Positions 54,625 to 63,907 of a stretch of DNA of 64,000 nucleotides are shown piece by piece. Below the pieces are notes generated by a model that made no database searches, had not been told where the DNA came from, and saw only the letters and a program-made list of their open reading frames with translations. Made by a program: the position numbers and the translations under genes. Source of the DNA: Alphaproteobacteria bacterium (GTDB lineage: Bacteria > Pseudomonadota > Alphaproteobacteria > UBA6615); contig JAKUPN010000003.1 in NCBI GenBank assembly GCA_022449545.1, forward strand, positions 62,001 through 126,000, written 5' to 3'. Position 1 is the stretch's first letter, and each line of letters opens with the position of its first letter.

Positions 54625-54698
54625 TAAGATCCGAAAATTACTTAAATTCCCTGAAAAAACACTTCTTGTTGTCCCATTTATATCGCGAGATTTTTAAA

Positions 54699-56051
54699 AT
54701 GAATAGAAATACACAATCTGACGACCAAAACTTACTAGATGATGTACTAAAAAAGGCTTTAATTAAGGGAGCAGAAAGTGCGGATGGAATAATTATTAGA
54801 TCAACCTCAGTTTCTCACTCTCAAAGGCTAGGAAAAATAGAAAAGCTTGAAAGAGAAGAAAGCATGTCAATGGGGCTAAGAGTTTTTTCTGGAAGAAAAC
54901 AGGCCATAGTTTCCTCTACAAGCACTAAACCAGAAGCACTAGATGAATTAGTTTTAAGGGTGATAGCTATGGCAAATTCCGTGCCCGATGATCAATGGTG
55001 TGGCCTAGCCGACCCCAAACAATTTGCAACTCAGAAATTTGATCTAGAGATAAGTGATTATAAAGAACCAAATAATGCAGATTTAATAAACCTCGCGCAA
55101 GAATGCGAAGAATCGGCCTTGAACATTGATGGAGTTACTAATTCTGAGGGAGCCGAATCTAGTTGGAACCATAATGAAATTTCCCTTGTTACAACCAATG
55201 GTTTTTCTGACAGTTACTCGAAGACACATTCTAGTCTAAGCGTCTCCGTCATCGCTGGCCAAGGGATAGATATGGAAAGCGACTATGACTTCAGTCAGGC
55301 AGTGTTTTTTTCTGACTTAACAGAGCCTAGTAAATTAGGAGCAAGTGCTGGAAGACGGGCGGTTAGTCATCTAGGAAGCAGAAAAATGCCAACCTCTTCA
55401 GTTCCTGTGATTTTTGATCCCAGAGTGGCTAATAGCTTTCTAGGACATCTTATTTCTGCAATTTCAGGCCCATCAGTTGCCACAGGAACAAGTTTCTTAA
55501 AAGGTAGTCTTAATCAACCCATTTTTTCCTCTAATATTACTATTGTTGATGATCCCCATATGCCTCGAGGTCTTCGCTCGAAACCATTTGATGCTGAAGG
55601 GCTTGATAATAAAAAAATTAATTTCGTTGAGAATGGTATTCTAGTTAGCTGGCTTCTTGATCTAGCCTCTGCTCGGCAATTAGGTTTACAAAGTACAGGA
55701 CGTGCTTCAAGAGGCACTTCTTCCCCTCCGAACCCATCTCCAACTAATCTTTATCTTGAACCAGGCCCTTTAAGCCCAGCCGAACTGATGGCAGACATCA
55801 AAAACGGTTTTTATGTTTCTTCTCTAATGGGAATGGGTGTCAATGGTGTCACAGGGGATTACAGTCGAGGGGCTAACGGGTTTTGGATTGAAAATGGAAA
55901 ACTATCTTTCCCCGTCTCAGAAATGACTATTGCAGGAAACCTTATAGAAATTTATAAAAATATTATACCTGCAAACGATCTAGAATTTCTGTATGGTATT
56001 AATTCTCCTACTATACGGGTTGACGGATTAACTGTCGCAGGTAGCACATAA
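54699..56051 (+). CDS. pmbA: PmbA/TldE, partner of the TldD metalloprotease
   Basis: Non-catalytic half of the TldD/TldE protease. 450 residues from the ATG at 54699, the same length as E. coli PmbA; an upstream TTG at 54666 is unlikely. Marks: MGLRVFSGRKQAIVSST, SSVPVIFDPRVANSFLGHL, SRGTSSPPNPSPTNL, and GVNGVTGDYSRGANGFWIENG near the C-terminus. It lacks HExxxH, as expected. tldD lies at 46261. Confidence 0.95.
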   Translation: MNRNTQSDDQNLLDDVLKKALIKGAESADGIIIRSTSVSHSQRLGKIEKLEREESMSMGLRVFSGRKQAIVSSTSTKPEALDELVLRVIAMANSVPDDQWCGLADPKQFATQKFDLEISDYKEPNNADLINLAQECEESALNIDGVTNSEGAESSWNHNEISLVTTNGFSDSYSKTHSSLSVSVIAGQGIDMESDYDFSQAVFFSDLTEPSKLGASAGRRAVSHLGSRKMPTSSVPVIFDPRVANSFLGHLISAISGPSVATGTSFLKGSLNQPIFSSNITIVDDPHMPRGLRSKPFDAEGLDNKKINFVENGILVSWLLDLASARQLGLQSTGRASRGTSSPPNPSPTNLYLEPGPLSPAELMADIKNGFYVSSLMGMGVNGVTGDYSRGANGFWIENGKLSFPVSEMTIAGNLIEIYKNIIPANDLEFLYGINSPTIRVDGLTVAGST

Positions 56052-56130
56052 TGCCAGGTTAAGTAGCGATCTAATCTATATACATGCTACGATAGAACCT
56101 CACTGCCAAAAGTAAGGTCCGATAAATAAA

Positions 56131-57906
56131 TTGAAAAAAGAAACACTATCTTTAAATGCATCAAGCTTTTCCCTAATAGTTCGCCTGTGGCGTGACTGGA
56201 TGAGCAAGCATATCTCTCAAATTATTTTAGCGGTTATCCTGATGCTTTTCTTTGCGGTCTTTACTGCCTCATTCCCTCTATTAATTGAGAAGTCCGTGGA
56301 GCTTTTGGAAGAACAAAATCCTAATTTTTATTACATGCCAATTTTGATTATCATAGTGGCAATTATCAGGGGATTAGTTAGTTATGTACAGACTATAGTA
56401 AGTCAATCCGTAGCTCTGAGAATCATTAACCATATTCAAAAAGCAATGTTTGCCCATCTTATGGATTCGGATATTCCAAGCTTTCAAGCTGCTACCAGCG
56501 GAGAGTTAATGTCACGGTTTACAAATGATGTAAATATGATGCGTGATACTTTATCTAAAACACTCGTAGGCCTTTTACGCAATATTATTGTTGCCATCTT
56601 TCTTATTGGGGTCATGTTTTATCTGGACTGGCTCTTGGCAGTAATAATTTTATCCTTATTACCGATAGCTGGAAGGCCAGTTATTAGGCTTGGCCGTCGA
56701 GTGCGACGCGTTGCAGCCAAGGTTCAAGAAGAGATGGGGTTTCTTACAGCTAATTTGGAACAATCCTTAGCAGGTATAAGACTAATAAAGTCTTATGGCA
56801 TGGAAAACAGTGAACAAATAAGAGCTAATAAATTATTTGAAAACATCTATTATCAAGCTCTGAAATTAGTGAAGGGTAGATCACGCACATATCCAATTCT
56901 AGAAACTGTTGGAGGTATATCCATTGCAGCAATTATTGCATACGGTGGATGGAGAATAATTTCAGGTGCCGGAACTTTGGAGAGCTTCGTCGGTTTTTTG
57001 ACAGCCGTAATCACCGCATACAGACCTATTCGTTCTCTTGGTCCATTACTAACTAGTCTTCAAGAAGGTCTATCGGCAATACAAAGAAGCTTCACTCTTT
57101 TAGATAGTAAACCAGCTATTAAAGATGCTGATGATGCTAGGGTTTTACTCAAATGCGAAGGTAATATTGAATTTGAGGATGTTTTTTTCTCCTACAATAA
57201 ATCCACCCCAGCCCTTGAAAATATCTCTTTTACTATAAGTAAAGGGCAAAAAGTTGCACTAGTGGGCCCAAGTGGAGCAGGAAAATCTACTATCTTGAAC
57301 ATGGTTCTCAGATTTTATGATCCCGATAATGGCCGGATAACGGTCGACAAAAAAGATATTCGAGAAGTCACTATGGCTAGCTTAAGGTCAAACATTGCTT
57401 TAGTTAGCCAAGACGTCATCCTCTTTGATAGCTCTGTTGCCGATAACATTCAATTTGGCCGCCCACAAGCCTCTCGGGAAGAGGTAATTGCTGCTGCTAA
57501 GGCTGCAGGTGCTGATGAATTCATAGAGGTATTACCCGACACCTATAATACAATCGTTGGTGAACGCGGAGTAAAATTATCTGGTGGACAACAACAAAGA
57601 ATTTCAATAGCTAGAGCAGTTCTAAGGAAGGCTCCCATATTACTCTTAGACGAGGCTACTAGCTCATTAGATCTAGAATCAGAACAAAATATTCAAAATT
57701 CATTAGACGAGCTTACAGAAAATAAAACTACTATTGTAATAGCCCACCGACTTGCCACAATAATGAAGTCAGATATCATTTACTTTATTGATAATGGACA
57801 GATTGTGGAATCCGGGTCTCATGAAGAGTTGATCTCCATGAATGGATCTTATGCTAGGCTTTGCAATTTACAATTTAAAGATGAAGCTTTGAATCAACCT
57901 GAATGA
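56131..57906 (+). CDS. msbA: ABC transporter, MsbA-like lipid exporter
   Basis: Half-transporter of 591 residues with six membrane helices (about 20-320) and an ATPase domain: Walker A GPSGAGKSTIL near residue 380, signature LSGGQQQRISIARA and Walker B ILLLDEATSSLD. Position ahead of waaA and lpxK points to flipping of lipid A-core. Start is TTG at 56131; the sequence LIVRLWRDW before the next Met (56200) is like family N-termini, so the TTG is favoured. No strong ribosome site. Confidence 0.88.
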   Translation: MKKETLSLNASSFSLIVRLWRDWMSKHISQIILAVILMLFFAVFTASFPLLIEKSVELLEEQNPNFYYMPILIIIVAIIRGLVSYVQTIVSQSVALRIINHIQKAMFAHLMDSDIPSFQAATSGELMSRFTNDVNMMRDTLSKTLVGLLRNIIVAIFLIGVMFYLDWLLAVIILSLLPIAGRPVIRLGRRVRRVAAKVQEEMGFLTANLEQSLAGIRLIKSYGMENSEQIRANKLFENIYYQALKLVKGRSRTYPILETVGGISIAAIIAYGGWRIISGAGTLESFVGFLTAVITAYRPIRSLGPLLTSLQEGLSAIQRSFTLLDSKPAIKDADDARVLLKCEGNIEFEDVFFSYNKSTPALENISFTISKGQKVALVGPSGAGKSTILNMVLRFYDPDNGRITVDKKDIREVTMASLRSNIALVSQDVILFDSSVADNIQFGRPQASREEVIAAAKAAGADEFIEVLPDTYNTIVGERGVKLSGGQQQRISIARAVLRKAPILLLDEATSSLDLESEQNIQNSLDELTENKTTIVIAHRLATIMKSDIIYFIDNGQIVESGSHEELISMNGSYARLCNLQFKDEALNQPE

Positions 57907-57951
57907 GTACATGCACATTCAAAACAAACATTTTCAAAAGACTTGAAACAA

Positions 57952-59238
57952 ATGATGCCATTACTTAGAGCTTATCGTGGATTGACCTCAGCGGGACTAC
58001 CCATAATCAATCTATTGTTGCAAAGAAGAGTAAAACAAGGAAAAGAAAATGTATCCCGTATTGAGGAACGCCGGGGTCTTGCTTCAGAAAAACGCCCAGA
58101 TGGCCCATTATTGTGGATACATGCAGCAAGCCTTGGGGAAACACAATCAATTCTGTCTCTTATTGATCGTCTGAGTAGTGATAGACCCAGTTTGAACATC
58201 CTAATGACTACGGGGACTGTAACTTCTGCGGATTTAATTCGTGATCGCAAACCTAAAAAAACTATACACCAGTTTATGCCTGTAGATAGGATCACATGGA
58301 TTCGTCGTTTTTTAAATCATTGGAAACCAGACCTTGTTATCTGGGTCGAGTCAGAGTTTTGGCCTAATCTTTTACTCGAAACCAAAGCAAGAAATACACC
58401 AATAGTTTTATTAAACGCTAGAATTTCAGAGCGCTCTTACAAAAGGTGGAAACAAGCACAGAACTCAGCAGAATTATTAATGTCTTGTTTCTCAATTATT
58501 TTAGCTCAGGATAACTTAGTCTCGAAACGTCTGCAGAGCTTAGGAGCCAAAGATGTAAGAACCATGGGAAACCTTAAAACCGAGGCACTGCCACTGCCCG
58601 CTAATGCTTCTGAACTGCTCGTTCTTCAAGATGAAATTGGAACACGTCCCGTTTGGTTAGCAGCCAGCACTCACGAAAGCGAAGAAATTGTTGCAGGAGA
58701 AGTACATAAATCGCTTGTGAAAACAGTTCCACAAATTCTTACTATTATTGTCCCCAGACATCCTCAGAGGGCAGAGAACATATACAAAGAACTTAGTAAA
58801 AACGGTCTTATAATATCACGAAGATCTTTAAAGGAATCTATAACTGAAGATGTTGATATATACCTTGTCGATAGCACTGGTGAACTAGGCTTATTTTATA
58901 GAATAGCCCAAATAGTTTTCATTGGAGGGTCTCTTATCCCCCATGGAGGCCAAAACCTGCTAGAAGCAGCACTTTTAAACTGTGCTATACTTCACGGACC
59001 ACATATGGATAATTTTATTGATATTGCAGAAGAATTAGAAAAAGCGAATGCATGTATAAAAATTAATGATGCTAAAGATTTAGCGAGAGAAATAGAGAAA
59101 CTACTCTTTAAATTCGATGATGCTGAAAAAATGGCTAAAGCAGGAATAATAATAGCTAAAAGTCACCACGGTATTCTCGATTATGTTTTAGAAACTCTGG
59201 AACCTTTTCTTAATAAAATTGAAGCAATTAGAAGATGA
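57952..59238 (+). CDS. waaA: 3-deoxy-D-manno-octulosonic acid (Kdo) transferase
   Basis: Adds Kdo to lipid IVA at the inner membrane. About 428 residues: N-terminal anchor, WIHAASLGETQSILSLI, MTTGTVTSADL, then VIWVESEFWPNLL, and in the second lobe FIGGSLIPHGGQNLLEAA. I start at the ATG at 57952; a TTG at 57943 and an ATG at 57955 are alternatives. Overlaps lpxK by 4 bases (ATGA). Confidence 0.95.
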   Translation: MMPLLRAYRGLTSAGLPIINLLLQRRVKQGKENVSRIEERRGLASEKRPDGPLLWIHAASLGETQSILSLIDRLSSDRPSLNILMTTGTVTSADLIRDRKPKKTIHQFMPVDRITWIRRFLNHWKPDLVIWVESEFWPNLLLETKARNTPIVLLNARISERSYKRWKQAQNSAELLMSCFSIILAQDNLVSKRLQSLGAKDVRTMGNLKTEALPLPANASELLVLQDEIGTRPVWLAASTHESEEIVAGEVHKSLVKTVPQILTIIVPRHPQRAENIYKELSKNGLIISRRSLKESITEDVDIYLVDSTGELGLFYRIAQIVFIGGSLIPHGGQNLLEAALLNCAILHGPHMDNFIDIAEELEKANACIKINDAKDLAREIEKLLFKFDDAEKMAKAGIIIAKSHHGILDYVLETLEPFLNKIEAIRR

Positions 59239-60203
59239 AAACCCCAGAATTTTGGTACGAATCACCAAGTGTAATGTCAAAGATATTATCTCCCATTTCA
59301 TGTATATATCTAATGGGTAGTAAAATAAAACAAAAATTTTCTAGTCCGAAAAAAGTCGATCTTATAGTAATAAGCGTCGGTAATCTTGTGGCCGGCGGAG
59401 CCGGAAAAACTCCTATCGCAATGGCAATCTCTTCCTTGTTTTCTGACAAAGAAGTTGCGTTTTTAACGAGAGGTTATGGTGGCACTGTCATTGGACCAAC
59501 TTTAGTGGACCGATCCAAGGACAAAGCAGAAAAAGTAGGAGACGAAGCCCTTTTACTTGCTAAACATGCACCAACATGGGTTTCAAAAGATAGGTATGCG
59601 GGAGCTATTGCGGCCTATAACAATGGAATAAATATTATTATCATGGATGACGGTCACCAAAATCATTCACTAATTAAAGACATAAGTATTGTCGTAGTAG
59701 ACGGGTACCATGGCTTCGGAAACGAAAAGATTATTCCCTCTGGTCCGCTGCGTGAAAATATAAAATCAGGATTGGACAAAGCAGATGCTGTAGTTCTTAT
59801 AGGGGAAGATAAAAATAAAATTAGTGAATTTTTTAGACCCAATTGTCCCCTGATTAATGCGCGGCTGGTCCCAACAGAGGATTCAGAGGCACTAAAAAAG
59901 AATAGAGTGATTGCTCTAGCTGGGATTGGGTATCCTAATAAGTTTTTTAATACTCTTAAGGAAATGGGTTGTAACATAGTTGATGAGTATGCTTTCGGCG
60001 ATCACCACAGATATAAAATCTCCGAAATAAGAAAAATTCATGATAAAGCTCTAGAGCTAGATGCTATCCTTGTGACAACTGAAAAAGACTGGCTTAGACT
60101 GCCAGATGAAGTGAAAACATTAGTAAAAAAAGTTCCTGTAAAGATTGAATGGCATGACGAAAAACAAATTAAGAAGTTTCTCAAATTGAGAATTACCAAA
60201 TAA
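59235..60203 (+). CDS. lpxK: Tetraacyldisaccharide 4'-kinase
   Basis: Phosphorylates the lipid A precursor to form lipid IVA, the substrate of WaaA. 322 residues: N-terminal membrane-bound helix (TPEFWYE...), P-loop VGNLVAGGAGKTPIA, LTRGYGG, IIMDDGHQNHSLIKD and a C-terminal TTEKDWLRLP. Translation is coupled to waaA by the ATGA overlap. It converges with the M23 gene. Confidence 0.96.
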   Translation: MKTPEFWYESPSVMSKILSPISCIYLMGSKIKQKFSSPKKVDLIVISVGNLVAGGAGKTPIAMAISSLFSDKEVAFLTRGYGGTVIGPTLVDRSKDKAEKVGDEALLLAKHAPTWVSKDRYAGAIAAYNNGINIIIMDDGHQNHSLIKDISIVVVDGYHGFGNEKIIPSGPLRENIKSGLDKADAVVLIGEDKNKISEFFRPNCPLINARLVPTEDSEALKKNRVIALAGIGYPNKFFNTLKEMGCNIVDEYAFGDHHRYKISEIRKIHDKALELDAILVTTEKDWLRLPDEVKTLVKKVPVKIEWHDEKQIKKFLKLRITK

Positions 60204-60250
60204 TACGCTTTATACAAATTTAACCAACAAAACTGTCTTTTCTTTGACTA

Positions 60251-61057
60251 TTATCTTGTTTTAAGGGTCAACAGTGGATCAACTCGAACATTAAACCAAT
60301 TTATTCTCCAATCCAAATGAGGTCCACTTGATCGACCGGTATTGCCAGTCTTTCCTATTACAAACCCTTGCTTCACCCATTCCCCAACCTTAACATTGAT
60401 TTTATCCAAATGAGAATAAATTGAAGTAAGACCGTGCCCATGATCAATTACGATTGTTTTTCCGGTATAAAATAGATCCTTTTCAGTCAAAACAATTTCT
60501 CCATCTGCAGCAGAATGAACAGTGGTACCGATGGGTACAGCAATATCAACTCCGAGATGGGGACGACGAGGCACCCCATTTAATATCCTTTGATTGCCGT
60601 AATATCCGCTCAAACGTCCATATACTGGCAAAATAAAGCCTGCAGAAAGGTTTGAAACAGGAGTATCTCTAGATCTGACACCATTTAATAGAGCACCTTC
60701 TCGCCTAATCCTTTTGGTAAGTGAAGCCGGAGGATTTACTTTAATTGGATCAAGACCGTCTACATACTCTATAGACCAATCTCTGGAAGAGATTTTTAAT
60801 TTAATTTTTTTTTCTAAACCATTTGAAGAAACTATTTTCAGGATTGCTTGATCCCCATGGTCATGTCCAATACCGAATACGAATTCTCCCGAATTAGGAT
60901 TAACACGCAATTTTCGCCCTTCAAAAAAAACCAAGTCATTCTTATTTGTAGAGCCTATAATTAATCCCCCTTGGGTCAACGAGCCGTTCAGCTCTATAGC
61001 TTGCGAAATAGAACTTTGAAAAATAAATAAAATAAATAAAAAAGGTATTATTCTCAC
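60251..61057 (-). CDS. M23-family (LytM-like) peptidase with changed zinc site
   Basis: Exported peptidoglycan-hydrolase-like protein of 268 residues. Signal peptide about residues 1-20 (SQA|I), a beta-rich N-terminal domain, then the LytM domain: PHLGVDIAVP (HxxxD zinc ligands), SIYSHLD, and SGPHLDWRINW, where the usual HxH is HxD. It may be catalytically altered or a regulator of amidases. GTG start overlaps the xseA stop as TAGTG, so the two genes are coupled. Confidence 0.9.
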   Translation of the reverse strand: MRIIPFLFILFIFQSSISQAIELNGSLTQGGLIIGSTNKNDLVFFEGRKLRVNPNSGEFVFGIGHDHGDQAILKIVSSNGLEKKIKLKISSRDWSIEYVDGLDPIKVNPPASLTKRIRREGALLNGVRSRDTPVSNLSAGFILPVYGRLSGYYGNQRILNGVPRRPHLGVDIAVPIGTTVHSAADGEIVLTEKDLFYTGKTIVIDHGHGLTSIYSHLDKINVKVGEWVKQGFVIGKTGNTGRSSGPHLDWRINWFNVRVDPLLTLKTR

Positions 61058-62586
61058 TAAATCGTACTCTCAGACTCTGGATCATCTTCCTCAATTTTTT
61101 TTTTCATATGATCTTGGCTAAAAGATATTATCTTTGCTTCAGCAAGTCCTTCTTTTTTAAAGGTAATTGTTACATTTTCACCTTTTGATAGTTTATCAAC
61201 AGAGGGTATCGGTTTCCCTTTTACATCTCGAATAATTGTAAAACCTCGTTCAAGTACACTATTATGAGAATAGCTTTCTAAGAGAGAATCCAGGTTAATC
61301 AGCTTTTGGGTAATAAGAAATTTTTGAGCCGCAAATCCTCTTGATACCCTTGCACCCAAATCTTTAAGGTCGCCTTGGTCACGATCTAACATTCTAATTT
61401 TCATTAATCTTATAGCTTCACTTCTGTCCAAGATTCCTCTTAAAACTTGAGTTTTTCGCACCACATAATCTAGGGGTTGCGCGATTTGATGTTTTATTAC
61501 ATCAACAGAACTTTTTTTGTCATCAATCGTTCGAGCCATAGCTAGAAAAATTCTTTCAGACCAATCGTCAACTCTTTGGGTAGACTCCTCTAGTAGCCTA
61601 ATTGGTTCTGGTAGCCCTCTCGACAAGCCTATAGTTTGTTGATTTAAGAATTCTAATTGCCGATTTATTGCAACAAATAATCGAGAATTATTTTCGTTTA
61701 CCCTTTCGAGTATCTCACCACGTACAGGAACCGCCAACTCGGCTGCTGCTGTTGGGGTAGGAGCACGATAATCAGCGGCAAAGTCTAATAATGTGGTATC
61801 AGTCTCATGACCAATAGCCGAAATTATAGGTATTTCGCTCAAAGCTGCAGCTCTAACTACGATTTCTTCGTTAAATGCCATCAAATCTTCTAACGATCCC
61901 CCTCCTCTAGCAATGATTAATAAGTCTGGTCGTTTTATGCCGCTAGATTCTTTAATTAAGTTAAAACCTGATATGGCATTACTAATTTCTTCGGCTGATT
62001 TAGGGCCTTGTACCGTAACGGGCCACAATAAAACCCGTCGAGGAAATCTATCATTCAATCTATGTAATACATCTCGAATTACTGCTCCAGTTTGTGAGGT
62101 TATTAATCCAATCGTTTCCGGGAGATAAGGTATTTGCTTTTTTTTAGAATCATCAAACAACCCTTGTGCTTCAAGTCGCCTTCTCCTTTCTTCTATTATC
62201 TTAAGTAAAGCGCCCTCTCCAGCAATTTCCAGGCGCTCTAGAATCATTTGATATTTGGATCTTGCGACGTAAGTACTTATACGACCAGTAGCAATCACTT
62301 CCATGCCATCCTCAGGAAAAACCTCCAGAGAATTTGCTGTTCCCCGCCAGCAAACAATATCAATAATTGAATCAGCATCTTTCAGAGACATATATAAGTG
62401 CCCAGAAGTCGCCCGCTTAAATCCGGAGACCTCGCCTTTCACCCGTATATAACCAAATTTGTCTTCAACTAGTCGTTTAAGTGCAGCACTTAATTCACCA
62501 ACGGTATATACAGAAGGCTCATTATTCCCAGGTGATCCTGGTTCATAATGTTCGTTCAAGGTGTTATCGTAGGTTGGAGGATTCAT
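61057..62586 (-). CDS. xseA: Exodeoxyribonuclease VII large subunit
   Basis: Large subunit of an exonuclease that degrades single-stranded DNA. About 509 residues from the ATG at 62586; an in-frame ATG at 62622 would add 12 residues but has no ribosome site either. N-terminal OB fold YTVGELSAALKRLVEDKFGYIRVKGE-type start, then the catalytic core with ARGGGSLEDLMAFNEE, ISAIGHETDTTLLDFAADYRAPTPTAAAE and a C-terminal coiled coil. xseB is not in the window. Confidence 0.95.
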   Translation of the reverse strand: MNPPTYDNTLNEHYEPGSPGNNEPSVYTVGELSAALKRLVEDKFGYIRVKGEVSGFKRATSGHLYMSLKDADSIIDIVCWRGTANSLEVFPEDGMEVIATGRISTYVARSKYQMILERLEIAGEGALLKIIEERRRRLEAQGLFDDSKKKQIPYLPETIGLITSQTGAVIRDVLHRLNDRFPRRVLLWPVTVQGPKSAEEISNAISGFNLIKESSGIKRPDLLIIARGGGSLEDLMAFNEEIVVRAAALSEIPIISAIGHETDTTLLDFAADYRAPTPTAAAELAVPVRGEILERVNENNSRLFVAINRQLEFLNQQTIGLSRGLPEPIRLLEESTQRVDDWSERIFLAMARTIDDKKSSVDVIKHQIAQPLDYVVRKTQVLRGILDRSEAIRLMKIRMLDRDQGDLKDLGARVSRGFAAQKFLITQKLINLDSLLESYSHNSVLERGFTIIRDVKGKPIPSVDKLSKGENVTITFKKEGLAEAKIISFSQDHMKKKIEEDDPESESTI

Positions 62587-62638
62587 TTTATACATTCGAC
62601 ACGATACAGTAGTGGAATGCAATAAAGAAGGATAGATT

Positions 62639-63907
62639 ATGCGAATTCTAGTAGTAGGTGGTGGCGGGCGTGAACATGCCCTTTGCTGGGCTATCTCAGC
62701 TTCTTCATTGTGCGAAAATCTTTATTGCGCACCTGGAAATGCTGGAATCTCTAAAATAGCTGAGTGTATTGATATACAAGCAAATAATATAAAAGAAATC
62801 GTTCGTTTTTCTTTAGAATCCTCCATCGATTTTGTTGTCATTGGACCTGAAGTAAGCCTGGTTCTTGGTTTAGTAGATGAATTAGAGAAACTTGGTATTA
62901 AAGCCTTCGGTCCCACTGCCGGCGCAGCCAAGTTGGAAGGCTCAAAAGGATTTATGAAAGACTTATGCATTAAGTATAATATTCCAACTGCCGCATACGA
63001 GAGGTTTTACGACGGTGAATCAGCCAAGAAGTACATAAAAGAAAAAGGAGCACCTATCGTAGTAAAAGAGGATGGTTTAGCTGCAGGAAAAGGAGTTACT
63101 ATTGCCGCCTCTATTGAAGAAGCATTAGTAGCTGTTGAAAATATAATCAATAATAATTCGAGATTGTCCCCAAACGGCCTAGTAGTTGAAGAATTCCTGA
63201 AGGGTCAAGAATTAAGCTATTTTGTGCTGGTCGATGGCACCAATACTTTGCCATTAGCAGGCGCTCAAGATCATAAAAAGGTAGGTGATAAAGACACAGG
63301 ACCAAATACAGGTGGCATGGGAGCTTACTCACCTGCCCCGATATTAACCGATGAATTAGAATCTAAAATTATGGAAAATATTATATTACCGACAGTAAAA
63401 GGCATGGCGCAAGAAGGAACTCCGTTTAAAGGGGTCCTTTATGCAGGACTAATGCTCACGAGTGAGGGTCCAAAATTACTTGAGTATAACGTTCGTTTTG
63501 GTGACCCCGAATGCCAGGTATTGATGATGCGACTGCGCTCGGACATCCTTCCAGCATTATTAGCCACAAATCAAGGCACACTAGATAATTTCAGCTTAAG
63601 ATGGTCACAAGAAGCAGCTTTAACAATTGTAATGGCCGCGAAAGGCTACCCTGGTAAATATGAGACTGGTGAAAGAATTGTTGGGTTGGAGTCTATTAAA
63701 ACCGATGAGGCTCTAATTTTTCATGCTGCTACGAAATCCAAAAATGGACAATTTTTTTCCAATGGTGGTCGCGTACTAAACATTTGTTCAACTGGAAAAG
63801 AGATCAAAAATGCACAAAAAAAAGCCTACGGTGCCATTAAAAAAATTGGATGGAAAGGAGGATTCTATCGCAGTGATATAGGCTGGAGAGCAATTAATCA
63901 AAGTTAA
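62639..63907 (+). CDS. purD: Phosphoribosylamine-glycine ligase
   Basis: ATP-grasp enzyme that joins glycine to phosphoribosylamine in purine synthesis. 422 residues, complete: RILVVGGGGREHALCWA at the N-terminus, VVIGPEVSLVLGLVD, VVKEDGLAAGKGV, and NTGGMGAYSPAPI with the glycine-binding region and LEYNVRFGDPECQ. AAGGA lies 8 bases before the ATG. Divergent from xseA. Its 3' end overlaps the convergent agmatinase-like gene by 14 bases. Glycine use here links to the gcv operon. Confidence 0.98.
   Translation: MRILVVGGGGREHALCWAISASSLCENLYCAPGNAGISKIAECIDIQANNIKEIVRFSLESSIDFVVIGPEVSLVLGLVDELEKLGIKAFGPTAGAAKLEGSKGFMKDLCIKYNIPTAAYERFYDGESAKKYIKEKGAPIVVKEDGLAAGKGVTIAASIEEALVAVENIINNNSRLSPNGLVVEEFLKGQELSYFVLVDGTNTLPLAGAQDHKKVGDKDTGPNTGGMGAYSPAPILTDELESKIMENIILPTVKGMAQEGTPFKGVLYAGLMLTSEGPKLLEYNVRFGDPECQVLMMRLRSDILPALLATNQGTLDNFSLRWSQEAALTIVMAAKGYPGKYETGERIVGLESIKTDEALIFHAATKSKNGQFFSNGGRVLNICSTGKEIKNAQKKAYGAIKKIGWKGGFYRSDIGWRAINQS

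Noticed and set aside
61015-61045. AAATAAAT simple repeat
   Set aside because: It encodes the Phe/Ile/Leu-rich signal peptide of the M23 protein in an AT-rich genome.
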